From Croceicoccus sp. YJ47 (GTDB lineage: Bacteria; Pseudomonadota; Alphaproteobacteria; Sphingomonadales; Sphingomonadaceae): a DNA stretch of 64,000 nt. Where the stretch lies: contig NZ_CP067087.1 of the NCBI RefSeq assembly GCF_016745095.1, positions 248,001 to 312,000 of the forward strand, written 5' to 3'. Positions 9,549-19,767 of this stretch are shown piece after piece. The stretch's first letter is position 1. Each line of letters begins with the position of its first letter. A program made the translations under genes and the position numbers. The notes under the pieces were generated by a model. It saw only the letters and a list, made by a program, of their open reading frames with translations, was not told the origin of the DNA and did not search any database.

Positions 9549-9590
9549 ACCGGGGCGGGCCGGATGCGCTACCCATCCGACCCGCCCGGT
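9549..9590. repeat. Long inverted repeat between regulator and acetyltransferase genes
   Basis: Arms of about 17-18 bases (ACCGGGGCGGGCCGGATG and CATCCGACCCGCCCGGT) flank a 7-base loop, with one mismatch or bulge. It lies in the 112-base gap after the regulator stop at 9617, so on the minus strand it could end the regulator transcript. There is no T tract, so a classical intrinsic terminator is unlikely; it may be an RNA-stabilising or factor-assisted end. Confidence 0.55.
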
Positions 9591-9616
9591 CCCTTCCCTG
9601 CACGTTGTCGAACTGA

Positions 9617-10234
9617 TTAATGCATCCAGTCGCCCAGCGACGCCTCGAGTTTGAGCCGCACCGCTTCTGCCGCGTGCCGCGCGCCGAGCTTGTCCATCAT
9701 GTTGCCGCGATGGATCTCGACGGTGCGCGGGCTGATGGAAAGGTCGCGGGCGATGTCCTTGTTGCTGCGTCCCTGCGTCAGCCGGTCGAGAACCTCCCGC
9801 TCCCGGTTGGACAGGATCGAGATGCGGAGCCGCGCCTCGATCGCGCGGCGGCGATATTCGGCCTGGTTCGCGGCCTCTGCGGAAACCCGGGTGATCGCGG
9901 CCTGCAATGCGCTGTCATCCGCCGGTTGGGAAAGATAGTCGAGCGCCCCGGCCCGCATCGCGGCGACAACACGCTCAAGCCCCGGATCGGATGCCATGGC
10001 GATGATCGGGAGCCATCCGCCATTGTCGGACATCGCCTGGATCAATCCGTCGATGCCGCCGTTTTCGGGGTCATCCTGCGCGAGGATGATGCCCTTGTCC
10101 GGCATGTGCTGGCACAATTCGCCGACATCGGCATACACTTCCGCATGATGCCCGAGGTTGAAGACAACCCGGGAAAAAGCGGCGCGGTTGCGGGGGTCGG
10201 CGTCGACGATGTGGATTGTTGTTCGCTGTTCCAT
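9617..10234 (-). CDS. FixJ/LuxR-type regulator with degenerate receiver domain
   Basis: A 205-residue DNA-binding regulator. The N-terminal half has the receiver fold (acidic pair in IVDADPRNR, Asp11 and Asp13). At the end of the third strand IILAQDDPENGG the usual phospho-acceptor Asp position is Ala52, the conserved Thr/Ser becomes Ala in IIAMASD and the conserved Lys becomes Gln in YLSQP. The C-terminal LuxR helix-turn-helix is intact: LSNREREVLDRLTQGRSN, then SPRTVEIHRGNMMDKLGA. This looks like a phosphorylation-independent pseudo-receiver, although Asp54 or Asp55 could substitute. It lies 155 bases downstream of the Anbu gene on the same strand. Ends in TAA. Confidence 0.9.
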   Translation of the reverse strand: MEQRTTIHIVDADPRNRAAFSRVVFNLGHHAEVYADVGELCQHMPDKGIILAQDDPENGGIDGLIQAMSDNGGWLPIIAMASDPGLERVVAAMRAGALDYLSQPADDSALQAAITRVSAEAANQAEYRRRAIEARLRISILSNREREVLDRLTQGRSNKDIARDLSISPRTVEIHRGNMMDKLGARHAAEAVRLKLEASLGDWMH

Positions 10235-10389
10235 GTCCCGGATGATGCACCCGGGTTCGGACCACGGCCATTACGGTTAAATCCGGTATGGACCTATTGG
10301 AAATGGTTAACCACGCGCCCGGCGAAAATCGGACAAATGATCATCCGATATGGTTGCAACAGGCGGGACACAAAACGCCGCCGCAGCCA

Positions 10390-11145
10390 TCACGATTGCG
10401 AATCGTCATTATAAAAACTGTAATCCGGCAATGAATGGAAGGCCGAGCGCAACGCTTCGCCCCATCCCGAGGAGATCGCGTTGAAATAGGGATCGTCGGC
10501 CATGATGCGCCGTTCGTGCTTCGGTTCGAACAGATCGCGTTCGAGCACCGTCACGTCGAGCGGCATGCCCACCGACAGGTTCGCGGCCAGCGTGGAATCC
10601 ATCGACACCATGAGCAGCTTGACCGCGTCTTCGAAACTCATGTTCCAATCATAGCCGCGCAGGATGATCGGACGGCCATATTTCGTTTCGCCGATCTGGA
10701 AAAACGGCGTGTCGGTCGACGCCTCGATGAAATTGCCTTCGGGATAGATCATGAAGAGGCGCGGCTCCATGCCCTCGATCTGTCCGGCGACGATGATGGA
10801 CGCGGTGAATTTCGGGCCGCCCGACTGCCCCTTGTTCGACATCTGTCGCTGTATCACGACATCGCGCAGGAGATCGCCCACCATGTTCGCGACCTGGAAC
10901 ATGGTCGGCGCCTTGAAGATCGTGGGCTCGCGCTCCTCAGGCGTCTTGTTGCGCTCCTCGAGCTGGCTGATGACGGCCTGCGTCGTCGCCAGATTGCCCG
11001 CGGTCATCATCGTGATGACGCGGTCCTCCCCCTGAAACGTGGTCATCTTGCGAAACACCGAGATATTGTCGACGCCGGAATTGGTCCGCGTATCGCTCAT
11101 CATCACGATGCCCTTGTCGAGCAGCATGCCGACACAATAGGTCAT
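10390..11145 (-). CDS. Anbu: proteasome-related peptidase (ancestral beta subunit)
   Basis: A 251-residue Ntn-hydrolase of the proteasome-type protease family COG3484, known as Anbu. After removal of Met the nucleophile would be Thr2 (MTYCVGMLL), with Asp18 in MSDTRTNSG and Lys33 in FRKM, matching the proteasome Thr1/Asp17/Lys33 pattern. Family members form open lock-washer rings. This is the last of four genes in the usual Anbu locus (ATP-grasp, alpha-E, transglutaminase-like, Anbu), all on this strand. The locus is thought to make and/or cleave a peptide-like product, but its substrate is not established. It starts 103 bases after the transglutaminase gene. Ends in TGA. Confidence 0.95.
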   Translation of the reverse strand: MTYCVGMLLDKGIVMMSDTRTNSGVDNISVFRKMTTFQGEDRVITMMTAGNLATTQAVISQLEERNKTPEEREPTIFKAPTMFQVANMVGDLLRDVVIQRQMSNKGQSGGPKFTASIIVAGQIEGMEPRLFMIYPEGNFIEASTDTPFFQIGETKYGRPIILRGYDWNMSFEDAVKLLMVSMDSTLAANLSVGMPLDVTVLERDLFEPKHERRIMADDPYFNAISSGWGEALRSAFHSLPDYSFYNDDSQS

Positions 11146-11248
11146 GCATTATATCCTTTGAATCTTCGGTCTGCTGCGCCGCTCTATCGCATGAAAAGCG
11201 TAATTGCGACGCCTGTGCGACGGTACGCGATGCTGCGTAAGCGTGCGA

Positions 11249-12061
11249 TTACTGGTCCACCGTCTGCTGCGCGACGGCCAATTCGACGGTCATGGAATCG
11301 GTGTGTCCGCCGCTCGAAATGCCGGTGATCGGCGCGGCTTCGCGGTAATCGCGCCCGGTTGCCACGCGGACATAGCGCGCATCGGGGCTGATCTGGTTCG
11401 AGATGTCGAACCCGACCCAGCCGAGCCCCGCCACGAATGCCTCGGCCCAGGCGTGGCCCGCTTCCTGATCGACGCGGTCGTTCATCATCAGATAGCCGCT
11501 GACATAGCGGGCCGGCACCTTCATGATACGCGCGCAGCCCAGGAATATATGGGCATGGTCCTGACACACGCCGGTCCCCGCGCCGAGCGCCTCCGACGCG
11601 GTGGTCTGCGACGTGGTCGTGCCCGTTTCGTAGCGCACCGCATCGATGATCGCGGCCTAAAGCGCGTGCATCGTTTCCAGCGTATCATCCCCGCCCGACA
11701 CACGGTCGACAAGCGCGCGCATTGCCGCATCGGGCCGGGTCAGGTCGGTCTGCGTATTGAAGTGCCACAGCGGCAGATCGCCCGCATGGCGCCCGATGAT
11801 CCCCGCCTTGTCGTCGGTATCGACCATGCCCTTGCACGCGATCTCGACATGGGTGACGCCTGGATCGACCTCGACGAGCACGGTCGTGTTGCAATTGTGA
11901 TCCTCGTAGCTCAGCTGTTCGCGCGCGCCGTCATATTCCATGTTCCAGGACAATACCTCCTGCCCGCTCGTCGACTTGGGCGTGAGGCGCAGACGTTGCA
12001 GGCCATGGACGACCGGCTCGTCGAAATCGTAACGCGTGCGGTGCGAGATGGAGAGACGCAT
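11249..12061 (-). pseudogene. Transglutaminase-like protein of the Anbu locus, interrupted by in-frame TAG
   Basis: Read through, this is a 270-residue protein with an N-terminal bacterial transglutaminase beta domain (ISHRTRYDFDEPV; LRLTPKSTSGQ) and a C-terminal transglutaminase/protease-like core. The Cys-His-Asp triad is intact: GVCQDHAHIF, AGHAWAEAF and GFDISN. A TAG at 11659-11657 is codon 135, reading MHAL-stop-AAIIDAVRYETG, exactly between the two domains; both halves are in frame. A GTG shortly downstream could in principle start the C-terminal half, but no ribosome site is evident. It lies between the alpha-E and Anbu genes, so loss of function would break the locus. Ends in TAA. Confidence 0.88.
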
Positions 12062-12076
12062 AACCCTTGTGACTTT

Positions 12077-13030
12077 CTATTCGACGAAGCGGTAATCGTG
12101 CTGAATCGCGGCGGCGATGCGTTGATTCTGCGCGACGAAGCCGGTGAGGAATTCGTGCAGGCCCTGCTCGAATATGCTGGAGACGGTCTGATCGTGGAGC
12201 GCGACATCGGCGCCGCGCATCAATTCGTGCGCCTCGACCTCGCCCCCGTATTGCAGCGCCAGGTTGCCGAGATTGGCGCGCAGCTTTTCGTAACAGAAGC
12301 TGAGCGAGCGGGGGAAACGCCCGTCGAGCACCAGGAAATCGACGATGCCGCGCGCGTCCATCTGTCCGGCGTTGAGCCAGCGATAGGCCCGTTCGGCACC
12401 GAGCGAGCGCAGGATCGTCTCCCACTGCACATTGTCGAGGCTCGACCCGACATAGGACAGCGAGGGCAGCAACACGTAATATTTGACGTCGACGATCCGG
12501 GCGGTGTTGTCCGCCCGTTCGAGGAATTGCCCGATGCGCCCGAAATTGAAGATGTCGTTGCGCAGCATTCCGCCGAGCATCGCGCCGCGCACCTGCGTGG
12601 TCTGATGCCGGATGAGGTCGAGCACATCGTTGAGATTGGTGTTGCGCACCGGTAAGCGCAGCGCATCGCGCACCGTCATCCAGCTTTCGTTGACCGCCTC
12701 CCACAATTCGCGGGTGATCGCGGCGCGCACGCCCCGGGCATTGTTGCGTGCCATCTCCAGGATGGCGAGCACGCTCGTATGGTTGTCCGGATCGCGCAGG
12801 ATGAAATTATAGACGTTTGGACCGGAATAATCGTCGCGCCCGTATTTCTCCTCGAACGCGGGCTGAAGGCCGGCGGTCACGATGACGGAGCGCCATTCCC
12901 CGCTGCTCACCGTCTTGTCGCGGGTGAGCGCCATGCGAAAGCCCGTGTCGATGAGGCGCGCATAGTTTTCGGCCCGTTCCAGATAGCGGAACATCCAGTA
13001 GATATTGTTCGCAGACCGGCCCAGCATCAA
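12077..13030 (-). CDS. Alpha-E domain protein (DUF403) of the Anbu locus
   Basis: A 317-residue all-helical protein of the alpha-E family, recognisable from LGRSANNIYWMFRYLERAEN at the N-terminus and EARGARTAI-like GVRAAITRELWEAVN in the middle. Alpha-E proteins accompany circularly permuted ATP-grasp enzymes and transglutaminase-like proteins, sometimes fused to them, and are proposed partners in amide-bond formation; no catalytic residues are established. It follows the ATP-grasp gene by 28 bases and precedes the transglutaminase-like gene by 15 bases, so cotranscription is very likely. Ends with TAG after YRFVE, a normal family end, showing that TAG acts as a stop in this operon. Confidence 0.94.
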   Translation of the reverse strand: MMLGRSANNIYWMFRYLERAENYARLIDTGFRMALTRDKTVSSGEWRSVIVTAGLQPAFEEKYGRDDYSGPNVYNFILRDPDNHTSVLAILEMARNNARGVRAAITRELWEAVNESWMTVRDALRLPVRNTNLNDVLDLIRHQTTQVRGAMLGGMLRNDIFNFGRIGQFLERADNTARIVDVKYYVLLPSLSYVGSSLDNVQWETILRSLGAERAYRWLNAGQMDARGIVDFLVLDGRFPRSLSFCYEKLRANLGNLALQYGGEVEAHELMRGADVALHDQTVSSIFEQGLHEFLTGFVAQNQRIAAAIQHDYRFVE

Positions 13031-13058
13031 CGCGCCTCCCCTTGACTGTCGCGCATGC

Positions 13059-14501
13059 TCATTCCTCCAGTACCCAGCTGTCCTTGGTGCCGCCGCCCTG
13101 GCTGCTGTTGACGACGAGCGATCCGCGCTTGAGCGCGACGCGCGTCAGCCCGCCGGGCGTGATGTCGATGCCGTTCGGGCTCATCAACGCGAAGGGCCGC
13201 AGATCGACATGGCGCGGCGCCAGACCCTTTTTCGTGAAGATCGGGCAGGTCGACAGCGAAAGCGTCGGCTGCGCGATGTAGTTGTGCGGATTGGCTTTGA
13301 GCTTGGCGGTGAATTTCGCGATTTCCCGCTTGGACGAGGTCGGGCCGATGAGCATGCCGTAACCGCCCGAACCATGGACCTCCTTGATCACGAGATCCTC
13401 GATATTGTCGAGCACGTAGGCGAGCGAGTCCGGCTCCATGCAACGCCACGTCTCCACATTGGGGAGCAGCGGCTTCTCGCCTGTATAGAACTCCACGATT
13501 TCGGGCATGAAGCTGTATAATGCCTTGTCGTCGGCGACGCCGGTACCCGGCGCGTTGGCGATGGTGATGCCGCCGGCGCGGTACACGTCCATGATGCCCG
13601 GCACGCCGAGCACGCTGTCGGGATTGAAGGTCAGCGGATCGAGATATTCGTCGTCCACCCGGCGATAGATCACGTCGATCGGCGTGAAACCCAGCGTCGT
13701 GCGCATCTGCACCCGCCCGTCGATCACGCGCAGGTCCGTGCCCTCCACCAGTTCGGCGCCCATCTGGTCGGCGAGGAAGGCATGTTCGTAATACGCCGAA
13801 TTGTAGATCCCCGGCGTCAGGACCGCGACCACCGGCTTGCGCCCGTTGGATCCGTCGAAGGCCGGCGGCGCGCATGCCGCAAGGCTGCGGGCGAGACGGC
13901 GGGGGTAGTTCGACACCGGCGCCACCGACACGCGCGTGAACAGTTCGGGGAACATCGCCATCATCGTTTCGCGATTTTCCAGCATGTAGGACACGCCGCT
14001 CGGCGTGCGGGCATTGTCCTCCAGCACCATGAAATCGTCCTTGCCCGTGCGGACGAGGTCGATGCCGGTGATGTGGGTGTAGACATTGCCCGGCGGGGTA
14101 AAGCCCGACATGTGCGGCAGAAACGCCTCGTTCCCATGGAGGAGCCATTCGGGCACGCGGCCGGACCGGATGATCTCCTGCCGGTGGTAGAGATCGTGAA
14201 GGAAGGCGTTGAGCGCCCTCACCCGCTGCTCGATCCCGCGGGACAGGCGCCGCCATTCGCTGGCCGTGATGATGCGGGGCACCGGATCGAACGGGATCAG
14301 CCGTTCCTCGGCATCGTCCTGTCCGTAAACATTGAACGTGATGCCGGTGCGGCGGAAGAAGCTCTCGGCCTCTTCGTGCTTGCGCCGCAGGATCGTGCGA
14401 TCCTGTTCGTCATACCAATCGCAATAATCTTCATAGGCGGGCCGTACATTGCCGTTGGCATCGTACATCTCGTCGAAATTCGCGCTCGCGTCCCCGCTCA
14501 T
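13059..14501 (-). CDS. Circularly permuted ATP-grasp type 2 protein (DUF404/DUF407)
   Basis: A 480-residue member of the circularly permuted ATP-grasp family, first gene of the Anbu locus. ATP-grasp enzymes activate a carboxylate as acyl-phosphate and join it to an amine or thiol, so this is the likely amide ligase of the pathway. Diagnostic segments are FMVLEDNARTPSGVSYMLEN, DGRVQMRTTLG, NAPGTGVADDKALY and VIKEVHGSGGYGMLIGP. Length and start (MSGDASANFDEMYD) are normal. An alpha/beta hydrolase gene lies 49 bases upstream on the same strand. The metabolite made is not known for any member, as far as I am aware. Ends in TGA. Confidence 0.95.
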   Translation of the reverse strand: MSGDASANFDEMYDANGNVRPAYEDYCDWYDEQDRTILRRKHEEAESFFRRTGITFNVYGQDDAEERLIPFDPVPRIITASEWRRLSRGIEQRVRALNAFLHDLYHRQEIIRSGRVPEWLLHGNEAFLPHMSGFTPPGNVYTHITGIDLVRTGKDDFMVLEDNARTPSGVSYMLENRETMMAMFPELFTRVSVAPVSNYPRRLARSLAACAPPAFDGSNGRKPVVAVLTPGIYNSAYYEHAFLADQMGAELVEGTDLRVIDGRVQMRTTLGFTPIDVIYRRVDDEYLDPLTFNPDSVLGVPGIMDVYRAGGITIANAPGTGVADDKALYSFMPEIVEFYTGEKPLLPNVETWRCMEPDSLAYVLDNIEDLVIKEVHGSGGYGMLIGPTSSKREIAKFTAKLKANPHNYIAQPTLSLSTCPIFTKKGLAPRHVDLRPFALMSPNGIDITPGGLTRVALKRGSLVVNSSQGGGTKDSWVLEE

Positions 14502-14550
14502 ATGACGATCAACCCCGTTTTAATGTCAGACCCATATTAACAAAAGCGAG

Positions 14551-15390
14551 TCAGGCCGTATCCGTTCCCGAAAGATGTCGGTCGAGTACGGCAAGAACCC
14601 TCTGAATCGCGGCGGGATGCCAGGCAAACCCCATGTGCGTACACCGCACATGGTGCATTTCATCGCGCTCCCCCGCCTTTCCGCCTGCGCAGTGGCGGTG
14701 AACGATGCCGTCGCGCGCACTCCACAAGGCGATGGTGGGAACCGGCGGCTTTTTCGCCAGATCGCCGCCCACCGGCGGATCGTCGACCGTATGCCCCGCG
14801 ATCGCATGATAGATGCGCCAGGCGTTATTGCCATGCATGTCGCCCGAAAACGGCGAGCCCATGGTCACGACCATCTCCACATCATCCGGCACGCGCTTGG
14901 CCGCCTCGCGGGCGTAGACGCCGCCGAGGCTCCACCCGATCAGCACGATGGGCGCGCCCGAGCTTCGCGCCATCAGCGTGATGCGTGCGCACAGCCGCTC
15001 GAACTCCTGCGCATCGGCGCCCAGGTTCCAGCCGAGGCCCCAGTCGACGACGGTATGCCCCGCCTTTTCGAGCGCGCGGCGCAGCGGCGCCATGCGCCAG
15101 GGATGCGAGCCGAATCCGGGCACGAGCATGACGGTCCGCGCCTCGTCCGCCGGCGCGACCCGCACCCGCCCATGCGACCAGGCATAGGCATGGGGAAAGA
15201 TCGCCGACGCAAACTCCGACAGGATCAGCCGCGCATTCGGCCGCGCCACGCCATCAGGCTGCGGCATGCGGGCGAGCGCGCGCCGCCGCCGCCATTCGGA
15301 TGCGATAAAGCGCATCTTGTCCGATGTGCGCGCGCCGGATGCGCCCGATGCGCCATGTGCCGGTTGCCGGTGTTCGTCCATCGCCGTCAT
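14551..15390 (-). CDS. Alpha/beta hydrolase (lipase-like)
   Basis: A 279-residue predicted hydrolase. VMLVPGFGSHPWRM supplies the oxyanion strand and the nucleophile elbow IGWSLGG puts catalytic Ser at 154; a candidate acid is in SARDGIVH and a candidate His in THMGFAWHP. There is no signal peptide; the N-terminal 50 residues are basic and Ala/Gly-rich. It sits between a DUF3617 lipoprotein gene (9 bases upstream) and the Anbu-locus ATP-grasp gene (49 bases downstream), all on one strand, so it may be cotranscribed with one or both. Similar lipase-type proteins exist in many sphingomonads; the substrate is unknown. Confidence 0.85.
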   Translation of the reverse strand: MTAMDEHRQPAHGASGASGARTSDKMRFIASEWRRRRALARMPQPDGVARPNARLILSEFASAIFPHAYAWSHGRVRVAPADEARTVMLVPGFGSHPWRMAPLRRALEKAGHTVVDWGLGWNLGADAQEFERLCARITLMARSSGAPIVLIGWSLGGVYAREAAKRVPDDVEMVVTMGSPFSGDMHGNNAWRIYHAIAGHTVDDPPVGGDLAKKPPVPTIALWSARDGIVHRHCAGGKAGERDEMHHVRCTHMGFAWHPAAIQRVLAVLDRHLSGTDTA

Positions 15391-15399
15391 GTCACGCCA

Positions 15400-15936
15400 T
15401 CAGGCCGGACAATCGCCCAGCCGTTCCGATTCCATCGTCATGGCCATATCCATGTCCATTGCCGCGTTCTCCTGGCTCATCGTCATGTCGATCCGCGATC
15501 CGGTGGACGACACGCTCCCCTCCATCGCGATCGTCACCTCGCCGCCCTGCCCGCCGCCGCAGGTCAGCAGGGCATCGAGATTGCCATCGTCCACGCCAAA
15601 GCGATTCCAGGTGCAGTCGTCATTCTCCGTCACGCGGCGAAACTGATCCGCGAAGCCTTCGCTCGCCTGTTCCGGGGTGAGGCAATAGGTGCGGGTCGCG
15701 TTCTGCTCGATGGCGTTGCGCACCTGTGCGACGATCTCCTCGGGTGCGCCCGGCATCTCGAGCGAATTGATCGTGATCGTCTGCCGATATTCGCCGGGGT
15801 CGGGACGGTCCAGCTTCTCGGCCTCGCTCGCTGCTTCCTCGACCGTGGGGTTTTCGGTGGGCGCATCCTCGGAACATGCGGGCAGGGTGAGCGCCATTGC
15901 CGAACACAGCGCCAGCGACGCGAAACGGATTGTCAT
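15400..15936 (-). CDS. DUF3617 domain lipoprotein
   Basis: A 178-residue predicted lipoprotein: signal peptide with lipobox TLPAC at about residues 17-21, an acidic linker, then the DUF3617 pattern (PGEYRQTITINSLEMPGAP; a TYCLTPEQA segment; DDCTWNRF; LLTCGG). DUF3617 proteins are small, often duplicated envelope proteins of alphaproteobacteria with no assigned function. The C-terminal part is Met-rich (MTMSQENAAMDMDMAMTMES), with a regular M-D/T spacing that could bind a metal; that is only an inference. It is the first gene of the leftward run that continues into the hydrolase and the Anbu locus. Confidence 0.88.
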   Translation of the reverse strand: MTIRFASLALCSAMALTLPACSEDAPTENPTVEEAASEAEKLDRPDPGEYRQTITINSLEMPGAPEEIVAQVRNAIEQNATRTYCLTPEQASEGFADQFRRVTENDDCTWNRFGVDDGNLDALLTCGGGQGGEVTIAMEGSVSSTGSRIDMTMSQENAAMDMDMAMTMESERLGDCPA

Positions 15937-16073
15937 AAGCGCAATACTCCTTGTTGCATCCCCTGTGATAGCGGGCCGGCGGGCCGAGCGCCAATGCTGA
16001 TTCTCGCGCGCGTCATGGCAGGCCTGCGCCGTCGGCGATTGCGAAACGCCGCATCGCCCCCCATATCCGCGCC

Positions 16074-18256
<2,183 letters not shown>

Positions 18257-18260
<4 letters not shown>

Positions 18261-18843
18261 TCCGCTTCGTTCCCACCGCCGCCGTCGCCACGCTCGCCCT
18301 CGCCCTCGCCGCCTGCTCCGCAGAGGCGGAGGATGACGCCGCCGTGGCCGCGGACGGCAATGGTCCCATTCGCATCGTGCTCGACGAAAACGCGCGCAAG
18401 ACCCTCCCGGCCAAACGTGTTCTGCCGCCCAATCGCGACATGCCCGGCGCCATCGATCCATGCCGGCGGCGCGCTGGCGCGTGGCGAAGGATGCGGGCAC
18501 CGCCGTGTATGGCGAACCGGGCAAACGGCCGCTGCTCGCGCTCGCATGCAGCAACGGGACCATTTCGGCGATCCGCCCGGTCGCCGACCGTGACGGGGCG
18601 AAGGCAGTGCTCGCCTTTGTCGGCTATCGCGGTATCCTGCGCCTGCGGGTTCAGAATGACGGAGGGGCGTGGATCGGGTCGCTTCCCGCCGACGATCCGC
18701 ACTGGCGCGCGGTGACGGGCGGGCCGTTCTATGCCACGGTGGCGGGCGGCGGCAAGGTCATCACGCCCGGTCCCGGCGAAGCGATCCGCATGTTCGAGGC
18801 ATGCAAGGCGCCCGAAACCGAGCGCCTCGTGCCAAGCGTCTAG
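18257..18843 (+). pseudogene. Small lipoprotein, one-base frameshift
   Basis: Translationally coupled to uvrB by ATGA at 18257-18260 (an in-frame ATG at 18248 is an alternative). The N-terminus [20 protein letters not shown] ends in a lipobox cysteine, followed by an acidic linker and DENARKTLPAKRVLPPNRD. The frame breaks near 18459: after MPGAIDP the sense continues one frame over as MPAARWRVAKDAGTAVYGEP and runs to TAG at 18841-18843, giving about 195 residues. One base, probably a C, is missing. I do not recognise the family; the second half (ACSNGTISAI; GGPFYATVAGGG) resembles a small periplasmic beta-rich domain. The TAG lies in a CTAG palindrome shared with the convergent gene. Confidence 0.7.
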
Positions 18844-19610
18844 AGCTTGCCGAACCTGGCTTCGTAAGCCTCGCGGTCGCCTTCGGACAGAAGCCGTGCC
18901 TGCTCGCGCCAGTTGTCACGCTCGATCCGGCCTTGGAAATTGCCCATCTGCGCGTCGATCTTCGCGACGTCCTCATCGGTCCAGGCCGCGATCTGATCGT
19001 AGCGGGAGATGCCCATCGAACCCAGCATCGCGATGAGCTTCGGACCGACGCCCTTGATCCGGGAAAGATCGTGGGCCGCGTCGTCCTGGTCATGCATTTT
19101 CGCGGCGGCGGCGACGGTTTCGCGGTCGCTGATCGCCTGATCATTGGGTTCGAAGGTGTGGTCGCCCGTGTCTGCCGTGGGCGGCGCGCGGTGATCGTCC
19201 CCGGCGCCCGGCTGCATCGTCGGGGCGCGGTGATCGGTTGCGATATCCTCGTCCGTGCCCGGTTCGTTCGACAGCACGGCGGCGGCCACGGCCACGTCCG
19301 CACCGCCAAGGGGCGGGGTTGCGGGCGGCGTCTTTTCCGTATCGGACGCGCCATCCTGCCGGGCGAGCCGTTCGCCCGCGCTTCCGCCGATCGAATCCTG
19401 CGCAGGGGAAACGGGCGGCGCCCCGGCGGGCGGCGCGTCGATCAGCGCCTGATTGCGGCGCGCAGGCCCGACCCCTTCGTCGAGCACGTCGGGACGGTGG
19501 CTACGTTCGCGCGGCTTCTTCGCGCGTCCCACGATCCAGAACGCGATCAGCACCGCGAGTATCGCAACGATCAGAAAGGCGACCCAGTTCGCCTCTATCA
19601 ATTGCCACAT
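18840..19610 (-). CDS. Membrane-anchored helix-hairpin-helix protein
   Basis: A 256-residue protein with one N-terminal transmembrane helix (about 8-27), a long low-complexity linker rich in P, A, G and D (about 30-175), and a C-terminal helix-hairpin-helix domain: LSRIKGVGPKLIAMLGSMGI, then DQIAAWTDEDVAKIDAQMG and GRIERDNWREQA. The same C-terminal pattern occurs in alphaproteobacterial proteins annotated as flap-endonuclease-like or as extensions of ribosomal protein L21. Nucleic-acid binding is inferred. It is the last gene of the tsaD-gpsA-flippase-ompA-sORF run and starts one base after the sORF stop. Its TAG overlaps the stop of the convergent lipoprotein gene. Confidence 0.8.
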   Translation of the reverse strand: MWQLIEANWVAFLIVAILAVLIAFWIVGRAKKPRERSHRPDVLDEGVGPARRNQALIDAPPAGAPPVSPAQDSIGGSAGERLARQDGASDTEKTPPATPPLGGADVAVAAAVLSNEPGTDEDIATDHRAPTMQPGAGDDHRAPPTADTGDHTFEPNDQAISDRETVAAAAKMHDQDDAAHDLSRIKGVGPKLIAMLGSMGISRYDQIAAWTDEDVAKIDAQMGNFQGRIERDNWREQARLLSEGDREAYEARFGKL

Positions 19611-19611
19611 G

Positions 19612-19764
19612 TCATTGTTCCTCTCTTTTTCGTGCGGGCGATGCCTCGCGGCGCAATTGCAACGCGCGCAATCGCCTCCGCCGCCGCAGCCACGGCACGG
19701 TCAGCGCCACGATCCCGGCATAGACGATCAACAGCGAGACCAGCAATTCTATCCAGATCGGCAT
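19612..19764 (-). CDS. 50-residue single-pass membrane protein
   Basis: A short frame starting ATG at 19764, three bases after the OmpA-family stop, and ending TGA one base before the start of the helix-hairpin-helix gene. The product opens MPIWIELLVSLLIVYAG, a hydrophobic helix, followed by a strongly basic tail (RRRRRLRALQLRREASPA), giving an N-out or hairpin-free bitopic protein with a positive cytosolic tail. The tight spacing on both sides, which leaves no room otherwise explained, argues that it is a real translationally coupled gene. I know no function; a link to its OmpA and HHH neighbours is inference. Confidence 0.72.
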   Translation of the reverse strand: MPIWIELLVSLLIVYAGIVALTVPWLRRRRRLRALQLRREASPARKREEQ

Positions 19765-19767
19765 GCG

